From Kiritimatiellia bacterium (GTDB lineage: Bacteria > Verrucomicrobiota > Kiritimatiellia > RFP12 > UBA3636), in the NCBI GenBank assembly GCA_017476965.1, contig JAFUXX010000071.1, positions 1 through 5,699 on the forward strand: a stretch of 5,699 nucleotides of DNA, written 5' to 3'. Shown in pieces: positions 1 to 5,699 of this stretch. Made by a program: the position numbers and the translations under genes. Below the pieces are notes generated by a model. It was not told the origin of the DNA. It ran no database searches and was given only the letters and a program-made list of their open reading frames with translations. Position 1 is the first letter of the stretch. Each line of letters opens with the position of its first letter.

Positions 1-468
1 CGCAGGGGCCGCGGCGGTTCGTCCGACCAGGGGTCGCAGGAAGGCGCCCAGGCCGTGGACCTCGGCGTGCGCCCCGCTCCGGCCGTGAGCACCGACCTGC
101 CCGTCACGCGCCAGCGCTTCGCGTTCACGTTCCTGTGCCGCACCCCGGCGCTTCTCGCCGTGCTCGACTCGGTCGCGCGCATGGAACCCTACGCCACGAT
201 TTCCAGCCTTTCGATCGAAAAGGCCGGGGAGGACGTGGTCTTCCCGGCCGAATCCGGCGAAGGCGCCGAACAGGGGCGCGCCCGCCGCGGCGATTCCGCC
301 GCGCCCGCCGCCCCGGCCGGCATCAAGGAGCGCCCCAAGCCCCGCTCGTCCCGGCTCGTTTCCGGTCCCCTGCGCGAAGCCCCGGTTCGCGTGCGGATGT
401 TCGTGGACGTCTACTCCGTCGCCCTCGAAGGCGACGGGGACGACGCTTCCGAAGGGCAGGAGGACTAG
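1..468 (+). CDS. Amuc_1100-family pilus-like protein (PilO-type), 3' part
   Basis: This is the C-terminal 155 residues of a gene that begins before the window; the frame is open from base 1. The visible part starts with a Gly/Ser/Gln-rich linker (about residues 1-36). A strand-helix-strand unit follows at about 38-74, including RFAFTFLC, a helix [13 protein letters not shown] and [10 protein letters not shown]. Next comes a disordered Ala/Pro/Arg-rich segment (about 80-125), then a final strand [15 protein letters not shown] and an acidic tail. The same order of strand, helix, strand, Ala/Pro-rich linker, final beta strand and acidic end is what I recall for the C-terminus of Akkermansia Amuc_1100, whose fold resembles PilO/GspM-type inner-membrane pilus proteins. 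The N-terminal membrane anchor expected for the family is outside the window. It lies 2 bases upstream of the Amuc_1099-like gene, so the two are almost certainly co-transcribed. Assignment rests on architecture and neighbours; sequence identity to Amuc_1100 looks low. Confidence 0.75.
   Translation, partial: RRGRGGSSDQGSQEGAQAVDLGVRPAPAVSTDLPVTRQRFAFTFLCRTPALLAVLDSVARMEPYATISSLSIEKAGEDVVFPAESGEGAEQGRARRGDSAAPAAPAGIKERPKPRSSRLVSGPLREAPVRVRMFVDVYSVALEGDGDDASEGQED
458..463 (+). promoter_or_regulatory. Strong Shine-Dalgarno site for the Amuc_1099-like gene
   Basis: A perfect AGGAGG sits 7 bases before the ATG at 471 and lies inside the last codons of the preceding gene. It decides the start: the same frame is open from far upstream (from 135), but that extension overlaps the Amuc_1100-like gene, is Arg-rich and looks like frame-shadow sequence. 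The ATG at 471 gives a sensible short polar N-terminus followed by a membrane segment. Confidence 0.85.
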
Positions 469-470
469 CC

Positions 471-1505
471 ATGGCCAGCAAAAACGATTTTCTCTCCCTT
501 CACTACGACAAGCTGATCTTCGGCGCGTCCTTGCTGCTTCTCGTCGGTTGCGCCTTTTTCGCGTTCGTGAAAGGCCCCGCCGGGCAGTCCGTCGAAGAGA
601 CCAAGACCCGCGCCCTGGTTTCCAACCTCGAAAAAGGCGAAAAGAAGGCGGTCGAACCAGTCAACGCCGAAATCTTCGGCGCCGCGCTCCAGACCGTGCA
701 GGAGCCGTGGACGATGCGCGGCACCAACGTGGCGTTTCTCGTGGCGCCCGAGCGCGTGTGGTGCATCGAGTGCCGCCGCCCGATTCCGATGACGGCCGAC
801 ACGTGCCCCTATTGCAAGGCCGCGCAGCCCGACGGCACGATCGACGAGACGTTCGACGGCGACGGCGACGGCATGCCCGACCTCTGGGAGCAGAAGTACG
901 GCCTCAACCCGCTCGATCCGTCCGACGCCGCCGGCGACGCGGACGGCGACGGCTTCACGAACCTGGAGGAGTTCCAGGGCGGAACCGACCCGACCGATCC
1001 GGCCAGCCACCCGCCGCGCTTCCGCTTCCTGCGCGTCGCGCGCATCGAAGCGACGCCGTTCCCGTACCTCTACCGCGGCAAGCTCCGCCTGCCCGACGGC
1101 TCGTACAGCTTCCAGATCAACGGCCCGAAAAACATCTCCTACACCGTCAAGAAGGGGCAGGAGCTGGCCAAGACCGGGTTCGTCCTCGATTCCTACACGA
1201 CGCGCAAGGGCGTCGTGAAGCGTCCCGGCATGCCCGACAGGGAGCAGGACCTTTACGTGCTGCTCTTCAAGCGCGGCGTCGACGAGGTCGAGCTCCGCGA
1301 AGGCGCGACCGAAGCCGTTTCGAGCGCGTTCGAAGCGACTTTCGTCTGCACCAAGGACAAGGACCGCAAGGAATACACGGTCAAGCGCAACGAGTCCTTC
1401 GTCTTCGACGGGGAGAAGTTCACGCTCCTCGAAGTGAGGCCGTCCGAAAACGCGGCGGCCATCCGCCGCGAAGGCGGCGAAGCCCTGCAGGTGCCCGCCC
1501 TCTGA
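471..1505 (+). CDS. Amuc_1099-family pilus-like system protein with zinc-knuckle and EF-hand-like loops
   Basis: This 344-residue protein starts at the ATG preceded by AGGAGG. Residues 1-13 are polar, and about 14-33 form a single hydrophobic segment ([19 protein letters not shown]), so most of the protein is probably periplasmic. Residues 98, 101, 112 and 115 are cysteines in a CxxC-x10-CxxC zinc-ribbon-like knuckle. Directly after it come two 12-residue loops with EF-hand spacing: D129-D131-D133-D137-E140 and D156-D158-D160-N164-E167. They are separated by a GLNPLDP linker and followed by GGTDPTDP, as in thrombospondin-type-3/dockerin-like repeats common in Verrucomicrobiota. The C-terminal half (about 183-344) is beta-rich with no family I recognise from motifs; it may contain two related small beta modules. 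Between an Amuc_1100-like and a secretin gene, it most likely links inner- and outer-membrane parts of the pilus machine. That role is inferred. Residue 27 is a Cys in a lipobox-like LVGC, but the hydrophobic run continues past it, favouring an uncleaved anchor. Confidence 0.75.
   Translation: MASKNDFLSLHYDKLIFGASLLLLVGCAFFAFVKGPAGQSVEETKTRALVSNLEKGEKKAVEPVNAEIFGAALQTVQEPWTMRGTNVAFLVAPERVWCIECRRPIPMTADTCPYCKAAQPDGTIDETFDGDGDGMPDLWEQKYGLNPLDPSDAAGDADGDGFTNLEEFQGGTDPTDPASHPPRFRFLRVARIEATPFPYLYRGKLRLPDGSYSFQINGPKNISYTVKKGQELAKTGFVLDSYTTRKGVVKRPGMPDREQDLYVLLFKRGVDEVELREGATEAVSSAFEATFVCTKDKDRKEYTVKRNESFVFDGEKFTLLEVRPSENAAAIRREGGEALQVPAL
762..971 (+). other. Encoded metal-binding module: four-Cys knuckle plus two calcium-type loops
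   Basis: This segment encodes residues 98-167 of the Amuc_1099-like protein. The first part carries C98, C101, C112 and C115, a likely zinc site or disulfide pair. The second part carries two DxDGDG loops whose ligand positions 1, 3, 5, 9 and 12 are all acidic or Asn, as in EF-hand or thrombospondin-type-3 repeats. At DNA level, bases 855-872 are three tandem copies of GACGGC, coding DGDGDG. Metal identity is inferred from motif spacing only. Confidence 0.7.
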
Positions 1506-1541
1506 AGCGGCGCCCGAACCCGGAAATTTGAACAGTCCATC

Positions 1542-1545
1542 AGGA
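1542..1545 (+). promoter_or_regulatory. Weak ribosome binding site for the secretin gene
   Basis: AGGA lies 10 bases before the ATG at 1556, in the 50-base gap after the Amuc_1099-like gene. It is a much weaker match than the site of the preceding gene, with slightly long spacing. The start at 1556 is chosen because it gives a clean signal peptide. No convincing promoter is visible in the gap, so read-through from the upstream genes is expected. Confidence 0.45.
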
Positions 1546-1555
1546 ACACTCCAGC

Positions 1556-1627
1556 ATGAAACCCAACCACGCATTCGGCATCGGCGCGGCCGCAACCGCA
1601 TTCCTCTTCGCGGCGTTCGCTTCCGCC
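1556..1627 (+). other. Sec signal peptide of the secretin
   Basis: Residues 1-24 have a short polar N-region (MKPNHAF), a hydrophobic core (GIGAAATAFLFAAF) and an ASA motif at 22-24 that fits signal peptidase I cleavage before Glu25. There is no lipobox Cys, so the protein is not predicted to be a lipoprotein. Confidence 0.8.
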
Positions 1628-4582
1628 GAAACGAAGGTAGTACTCAACGCCAAGCAGCTCGGCATCGATTCGGTCGAAGTTGATTTCGACGAAGCCCCGG
1701 CGGAACCCTCCGTCGGCGAAGCCGATCTCGCCGGTATCGATCTATCCGATCTCGACATCGGCGGCGACGCGGCCGACGGAGTGGACGCGGCGGCGGACGC
1801 CGCGGAGCAGGCCGACGAGTCGCTCGACGCGATCGTGCCGACGGTGGACGAATCCACCGCCGAGGCCGCTTCGCTGCTCGAAGACGATCCCGTCGAAATC
1901 CTCCCCACGATCGAGGAAGAGGCCGTTTCCCCGGTCGACGAGCTCGTGCCCGTCGTCGAGGACGCCGTCGTGACCGACCTCGATCCGGTCGACGTGGCCG
2001 CCCTGGCCGAGGCCGAGGCCCCCGCGCCCGTCGTCGAGGAAGAGCCCGGGCCCGAGCCCGCGCCGGTCGAGGAGGTTGCCGTCGCGGAGGTCGCGCCGGC
2101 CGAAGAGGAGCCCGCTCCCGAGGAGGTCGCCGAGGCCGCGCAGCCCAGCGAGGTCGACGTGGAGATTTCCGAACTGGCCTCTCTCGAAGAGAGCCGCCGC
2201 ACGCTCTTCATCCAGCACGCTTCCGAAAACTTCGAGGAAGGCAAGGCCAACCTCGCCGCCGGCAACTGGGTCCGCGCCGCAGACAACTTCAAGGAGGCGA
2301 TCCGCTTCTACGAGCGCGTCGACACGACCGCCACGCACCACCTGCTCGCCGACGCCCGCGCCCAGCTCGCCGAGGCCTACTACCGCATCGCCGAGAAGCG
2401 CCTCTCCGACATCGAGAGCCGCCGCGAACAGGCCACGCCCGAACTCTTCAACGAGGCGGAGACCGCGGCCGGCCTCGCCATCAAGCTCGGCCATCCCAAG
2501 GCCCAGGCGATGCTCGACAGGATCAAGAACCTGCAGGCCAACCCGCCCAAGCCCGTCCAGCAGCCGCGCAAGCCGCGCTACGCGCAGGACGACTTCAAGT
2601 CCCAGCGCAAGGACATCCGCGACCGCATGCGCGTCGCCCGCGAGTACTACTCCACCGGCGAATACACCGACTGCCGCCGCGAAGTCGAGCTGATCCTCCG
2701 CGACTACCCGTGGTGCCGCCCCGCGCTCGACCTCCTGCACAAGCTCGCCGTCCGCGAACACCAGTGGAAGGAGTTCGAGAGCCGCACGACCCGCGAGGAC
2801 ATGCTCCGCGACGTCACGGCCGCCAAGAACGCCCGCATGTACGCGGTCGACTACGTCGCCGGCGACACCTCCGTCTCCGCCGGCGCCGGCGAGGGCGAAA
2901 GCGCTTCCGCCTCCCAGGCCCTCGGCCCGGAGATGCGCATCCGCGAGAAGATGAACCGCATCATCATCCCGGAGATCGAGTTCCGCCAGGCCAACGTGGC
3001 CGACGTGATCGCGTTCCTCAGCGAAGCGTCCCGCGAATTCGACGATCCCAACACCCCGGACCAGGAGCGCGGCGTCAACTTCGTGCTCGATCTCGGCGAC
3101 GCCGGCGCGGCGGAGACTTCCGCCGTCGCGGACGACGATCCCTGGGGCGCTCCCGCGGCGGCGGCGCCAGCCGCCTCCAGCGGCGGCGTGGCTCCGCTCA
3201 CGATCCGCACCCGCTACAGCTCGCTGCTCTCCACGCTCGACATGATCATGGAGATGGCCAAGCTCAAGTACCGCATCCAGGGCAACGTGGTCATGATCAT
3301 GCCGGCCAACAAGGCCGACGGCGCTCTCATCCACCGCATGTACAACGTGCTGCCCACGATCGTCGAGCGCACGGTCTCGCTCGGCGGCGGCGACAGCTCC
3401 GGCTCCGGTTCCGTCGGCGATCCCTTCGCCCTCAACCCCGGCGAAGTCAAGACCACGACCGACTGGAAGGCCTTCTTCTCCAAGCTCGGCGTCGCGTGGC
3501 CCGACGGCTCCACGGTCGAGTACATGCAGAGCATGGGCAAGCTGGTCGTCAAGAACACCGCCTCCAACCTCGCCACGCTCGAACAGGTCCTCGGCGCGAT
3601 CAACGTGACGCCGTTCCAGGTCGAGATCGAAGTCCGCTTCGTCGAAGTCGGCCAGACCGACCTCAACTCGCTGGGCCTGGAGTGGATCCTCAACGACGAC
3701 TGGGAAATCGCCGAGAAGAAGAAGGACGCGAACCTCCCGCTCGCCTCGCGCCAGCGCATCACGATGAGCGCGCAGAACGTGACCGGCGGCTTCAACTTCC
3801 TCACGGACAACAGCAAGACCGACCTCAACAACGGCAACCCGATCATCGACAGCATCGCGAAGGTGAACTCCGTCCTCACCAACCCGGAGCTCTCGCTCGT
3901 GCTGCACGCCCTCGCCAACAAGTCGAGCGCGGACCTGCTCTCCGCCCCGAAGGTGGTCGCCCAGAACGGCACCCAGGCCACGATCAAGAGCGTCGTCGAG
4001 TACATCTACCCGACGAACTTCGAAGTCGAATACCCGGAGGACAACGGCGACTCCACGGCCGTCATCGGCGTGGCGCAGATCGTCAGCACCTTCCCGGCCG
4101 TCGAGCCGCAGGACTTCCAGACCCGCGAGGTCGGCGTGATCCTGCAGGTGACGCCCCGCGTCTCGGCCGACGGCACCCGCATCACGCTCGACCTGACTCC
4201 GAGCGTCGTTTCGGAGCCGACGTGGAAGGACTACGGCTACACCTACCCGACGTCCGACGGCTCCGGCTTCCACCTCACGATGGAGCAGCCGTTCTTCCCG
4301 GTGCGCTCGCTCGCCACCTCGGTCGACATCTACAACGGCTGCACGGTCGTGATGGGCGGCATGATCACCGAAGAGCGCTACGCCGAAGAGGACAAGATCC
4401 CGATCCTCGGCGACATCCCGCTGCTCGGCCGCCTCTTCCGCTACAAGTACGAGCAGAGCGAGAAGCGCAACCTGCTGATCTTCGTCTCCGCCCGCCTGGT
4501 CGATCCGGCCGGCCGCGAAGTGAAGGGCACCGATTCTTCGCTCGGCGTCCTCGACCAGACCGCCCAGAATTCCGCCGACTAG
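1556..4582 (+). CDS. pilQ: Amuc_1098-family type IV pilus outer-membrane secretin (PilQ-like)
   Basis: This 1008-residue protein should form the multimeric outer-membrane ring through which the pilus passes. Residues 1-24 are a Sec signal peptide ending in AFASA before ET. About 40-205 is an acidic Asp/Glu/Pro/Val/Ala-rich low-complexity spacer. About 210-400 is helical and TPR-like (for example 222-255, and 355-397 with AREYYSTGEYTDCRREVELI). An STN/N0-like domain follows at about 465-585 (IEFRQANVADVIAFLSEAS, then TIRTRYSSLLSTLDMIMEMA and KYRIQGNVVMIMPAN), split by an Ala/Pro-rich insert near 514-546. A Gly/Ser linker (609-622) leads to an N1-like domain (about 630-685). The secretin domain spans about 686-984 with its usual landmarks: VEIEVRFVEV, LLSAPKVVAQNGTQATI (794-810), VGVILQVTPRVS (859-870) and PILGDIPLLGRLFRY (949-963). 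It is the third gene of the run. A long periplasmic TPR-bearing N-terminus fits the Verrucomicrobiota family rather than classical PilQ; I see no AMIN domain. The short C-terminal tail after 984 is polar. Secretin identity is certain; the Amuc_1098 family name is inferred from context. Confidence 0.92.
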   Translation: MKPNHAFGIGAAATAFLFAAFASAETKVVLNAKQLGIDSVEVDFDEAPAEPSVGEADLAGIDLSDLDIGGDAADGVDAAADAAEQADESLDAIVPTVDESTAEAASLLEDDPVEILPTIEEEAVSPVDELVPVVEDAVVTDLDPVDVAALAEAEAPAPVVEEEPGPEPAPVEEVAVAEVAPAEEEPAPEEVAEAAQPSEVDVEISELASLEESRRTLFIQHASENFEEGKANLAAGNWVRAADNFKEAIRFYERVDTTATHHLLADARAQLAEAYYRIAEKRLSDIESRREQATPELFNEAETAAGLAIKLGHPKAQAMLDRIKNLQANPPKPVQQPRKPRYAQDDFKSQRKDIRDRMRVAREYYSTGEYTDCRREVELILRDYPWCRPALDLLHKLAVREHQWKEFESRTTREDMLRDVTAAKNARMYAVDYVAGDTSVSAGAGEGESASASQALGPEMRIREKMNRIIIPEIEFRQANVADVIAFLSEASREFDDPNTPDQERGVNFVLDLGDAGAAETSAVADDDPWGAPAAAAPAASSGGVAPLTIRTRYSSLLSTLDMIMEMAKLKYRIQGNVVMIMPANKADGALIHRMYNVLPTIVERTVSLGGGDSSGSGSVGDPFALNPGEVKTTTDWKAFFSKLGVAWPDGSTVEYMQSMGKLVVKNTASNLATLEQVLGAINVTPFQVEIEVRFVEVGQTDLNSLGLEWILNDDWEIAEKKKDANLPLASRQRITMSAQNVTGGFNFLTDNSKTDLNNGNPIIDSIAKVNSVLTNPELSLVLHALANKSSADLLSAPKVVAQNGTQATIKSVVEYIYPTNFEVEYPEDNGDSTAVIGVAQIVSTFPAVEPQDFQTREVGVILQVTPRVSADGTRITLDLTPSVVSEPTWKDYGYTYPTSDGSGFHLTMEQPFFPVRSLATSVDIYNGCTVVMGGMITEERYAEEDKIPILGDIPLLGRLFRYKYEQSEKRNLLIFVSARLVDPAGREVKGTDSSLGVLDQTAQNSAD
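1673..2170 (+). other. Encoded acidic Glu/Asp/Pro/Val/Ala low-complexity spacer of the secretin
   Basis: Residues 40-204 contain hardly any basic or aromatic residues and are dominated by Glu, Asp, Ala, Val and Pro, with runs such as APAPVVEEEPGPEPAPVEE and EVAPAEEEPAPEEVAEA. Such sequence is expected to be disordered and strongly negative. It lies between the signal peptide and the TPR-like helices, so it would sit in the periplasm. The reading frame is intact and codon use matches the rest of the gene. Confidence 0.8.
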
Positions 4583-5577
4583 CTCCGGCGCAGATCGGGG
4601 AGCGGCTCCCGCCCTCCCCAGCCCTCTCCCCGTGGGTTGTAGACTTCGATCTTGTCCAGCCCCCAGACCGGCGGGGAGAAGGCGCCGGGGGGTACGCCCT
4701 GCAAGGCCGCGCGCATCTGGAAAAGCTTGGCGTCGAGGCGGTCCACGAAGCTGAGCACTTCGGCTTCGGGGCATTTGGGCGGCACCGGGCTGCCGAAGGC
4801 GGCTTCGCCGTGGTGCGAGAGCACCATGTGCTGCAGCAGCGTCGCGCGCTCGCGCGCGGCGCCGGTTTCCGCCGCCGCGCGCTCGATATCCACCACGCCG
4901 CGCACCACGTGCCCGATCAGGCGGCCGTCCACCGTGTAGCCCTCCACCAGCCCCAGCGAGCCGGATTGCATCTCCGAAAGCTTCGCGAGATCGTGCACTA
5001 TCACACCCGCGAAGAGCAGGTCCTTGTCGAGGTCCCGGTACACGCCCGCGAGCGCTTTCGCCGAGCGGAGCATCGTCGTGGTATGGTGCAGCAGGCCGCC
5101 GAGCTCGGCGTGGTGCATCGACTTGGCCGCGGGCGCCGCTAGCAGCCTGCCGCCGGCGTTGGCCCATTCGAGCAGTTTCAGCACGATCCCCCGCAGCGAC
5201 GGGTCGCGCAGCTCGCGGGCCGTGGCGAGCAGCTCTTCGAGCATCGTCTCGGGCTTGTCGGGCGCGGCGGGCACGAAACCGGCAGGCTCTTTGGCGTCCT
5301 CCGGCGCGGCGGGGCGGAAGCGGGCGATCTTGAGCTGCAGGTGGCCGTTGTAGGAGTTGCCGGTTCCTTCGACCTTGATCACGGTGCCGGGCGCGGGCGG
5401 ATCGCCTTCGAAATCCCAGTACTTGGCGGCGATGCTGCCGGTGCGGTCCACGAGCTGGAGATCCAGGAAGCGCTTGCCGCCGCCGGTCGAGCGCACGCCC
5501 GAATCGCGCACGAGGAGCCAGCCGCGGTACGGGACCGCGTCGCGGATGTCGGAAACAGTCTGTTCGTAAGCGTCCAT
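4579..5577 (-). CDS. yhaM: YhaM-family 3'-5' exoribonuclease (OB-fold plus HD domain)
   Basis: This 332-residue cytoplasmic protein is close to the usual length of YhaM/Cbf1 enzymes, metal-dependent nucleases that trim RNA 3' ends. Residues about 17-90 form the N-terminal OB-fold nucleic-acid-binding domain (GWLLVRDSGVRS, FLDLQLVDRTGSIAAKYWDF, VIKVEGTGNSYNGHLQLKI). The HD domain covers about 145-290. It shows MHHAELGGLLHHT (H155/H156, H164/H165), the defining VIVHDLAKL (H195-D196), IGHV (H223), LLQHMVLSHHGE (H250, H255, H256) and DRLDAK (D279, D282), so all expected metal-binding positions appear present. A Pro/Ala-rich linker at about 89-110 joins the domains. The start is an ATG with an SD-like site 7 bases before it. 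It follows another minus-strand gene by 41 bases, suggesting an operon, and is convergent with the secretin gene with a 4-base overlap at the stops. The short Gly/Arg-rich tail (about 315-332) is likely flexible. A functional link to the pilus genes is not suggested. Confidence 0.9.
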   Translation of the reverse strand: MDAYEQTVSDIRDAVPYRGWLLVRDSGVRSTGGGKRFLDLQLVDRTGSIAAKYWDFEGDPPAPGTVIKVEGTGNSYNGHLQLKIARFRPAAPEDAKEPAGFVPAAPDKPETMLEELLATARELRDPSLRGIVLKLLEWANAGGRLLAAPAAKSMHHAELGGLLHHTTTMLRSAKALAGVYRDLDKDLLFAGVIVHDLAKLSEMQSGSLGLVEGYTVDGRLIGHVVRGVVDIERAAAETGAARERATLLQHMVLSHHGEAAFGSPVPPKCPEAEVLSFVDRLDAKLFQMRAALQGVPPGAFSPPVWGLDKIEVYNPRGEGWGGREPLPDLRRS

Positions 5578-5584
5578 TTTGCTG

Positions 5585-5589
5585 CCTTT
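5585..5589 (-). promoter_or_regulatory. Ribosome binding site of the YhaM-family gene
   Basis: Read on the minus strand, GGAAAGG precedes the ATG with AAAGG ending 7 bases before the start. The frame stays open upstream without a stop to the window edge, so this site, the OB-fold beginning soon after it, and the neighbouring gene's stop codon at 5619-5621 together fix the start at 5577. Confidence 0.6.
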
Positions 5590-5618
5590 CCAGTGTCTCG
5601 TCCGAAAAATCCGCGGCG

Positions 5619-5699
5619 CTACCGGCGGAGGAAGGACCCCAGCGTCGCGATGCGTTCGGCGGAGACGTCGGCCGGGTCGTGGGGGTGTTCGCCGCGGCC
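5619..5699 (-). CDS. C-terminal end of an unidentified protein
   Basis: On the minus strand, the last 26 codons of a gene run in from the right edge and end at TAG. The residues include EHPHDPADVSAERIATLG and finish FLRR. Third codon positions are G or C in 24 of 26 codons, as in the other genes here, whereas the alternative minus-strand frames lack this bias; this is the main argument that it is coding. The end looks like an amphipathic helix closing a soluble protein. The fragment is too short to name a family. It precedes the YhaM-family gene by 41 bases in the same direction and is probably co-transcribed with it. Confidence 0.6.
   Translation of the reverse strand, partial: GRGEHPHDPADVSAERIATLGSFLRR

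Noticed and set aside
855..872. Three tandem GACGGC units, considered as a DNA repeat or recombination site.
   Set aside because: They code exactly for DGDGDG of the first calcium-type loop, so protein constraint explains them.
1528..1533. TTGAAC before the secretin gene as a possible -35 box.
   Set aside because: No AT-rich -10 element lies at suitable spacing; the bases about 17 further on are at the start codon. Co-transcription with the upstream genes is simpler.
465..1601. Minus-strand open frame of 378 codons opposite the Amuc_1099-like gene.
   Set aside because: It has no recognisable motif and is a mirror of the coding bias; the plus-strand gene has a strong ribosome binding site and clear motifs.
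4598..4610. Small hairpin GGGAG-CGG-CTCCC just after the secretin stop, considered as a terminator.
   Set aside because: The stem is only 5 base pairs and no T run follows on either strand. It also lies in the coding sequence of the convergent gene, where it may be chance.
2710..5142. Long plus-strand open frame overlapping the secretin and continuing past it.
   Set aside because: The translation is Arg/Pro/His-rich low-complexity sequence typical of a shifted frame in high-GC DNA. The secretin frame has unambiguous domains over the same bases.
1742..5167. Very long open frame (1141 codons) on the minus strand, antisense to the secretin and running into the YhaM-family gene.
   Set aside because: It is a by-product of GC-rich codon use: its translation is a biased Arg/Gly/Asp/Ala mix with no domain. 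It also overlaps two well-supported genes, one of them on its own strand in another frame.
4579..5577. Possibility that the HD-domain gene is part of a defence or signalling system linked to the pilus.
   Set aside because: OB fold plus HD domain with LSHHGE and DRLDAK fits the housekeeping YhaM family closely, it lies on the opposite strand, and no defence partner genes are visible.

Overview
The window is GC-rich, with third codon positions almost always G or C, and it is densely coding. Its gene content points to a bacterium of the Verrucomicrobiota or a close PVC relative. The left 4.6 kb carries three consecutive plus-strand genes whose order and architecture match the pilus-like cluster of Akkermansia muciniphila (Amuc_1100, Amuc_1099, Amuc_1098). 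The protein matches are from memory of those families and from visible motifs, not from a search. No closer taxonomic placement can be supported.

Layout: (1) 1-468 (+) is the 3' end of an Amuc_1100-like, PilO-type inner-membrane/periplasmic protein. (2) 471-1505 (+) is a complete Amuc_1099-like protein with one membrane segment, a four-cysteine zinc-ribbon-like knuckle and two EF-hand-like/thrombospondin-type-3-like calcium loops. (3) 1556-4582 (+) is a 1008-residue PilQ-like secretin with a signal peptide, a long acidic low-complexity spacer, TPR-like helices, STN/N-type domains and a secretin C-terminal domain. (4) 4579-5577 (-) is a YhaM-family 3'-5' exoribonuclease (OB fold plus HD domain), convergent with the secretin; the two stop codons share the palindrome CTAG. 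(5) 5619-5699 (-) is the last 26 codons of an unidentified gene just upstream of the YhaM gene.

The three plus-strand genes are most likely one operon (gaps of 2 and 50 bases, each with a plausible ribosome binding site). They would build an envelope-spanning pilus machine: an inner-membrane alignment protein, a calcium/zinc-stabilised periplasmic linker and the outer-membrane secretin. The PilM-like and other members expected in this cluster would lie upstream, outside the window. The minus-strand pair is a separate transcription unit concerned, at least for YhaM, with RNA turnover.

There is no non-coding stretch over 300 bases. I saw no tRNA, rRNA, CRISPR, insertion sequence or clear intrinsic terminator. 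Nothing here amounts to a wholly new system. The most unusual points are the metal-binding module of the Amuc_1099-like protein, the long acidic spacer in the secretin, and the shared CTAG stop.
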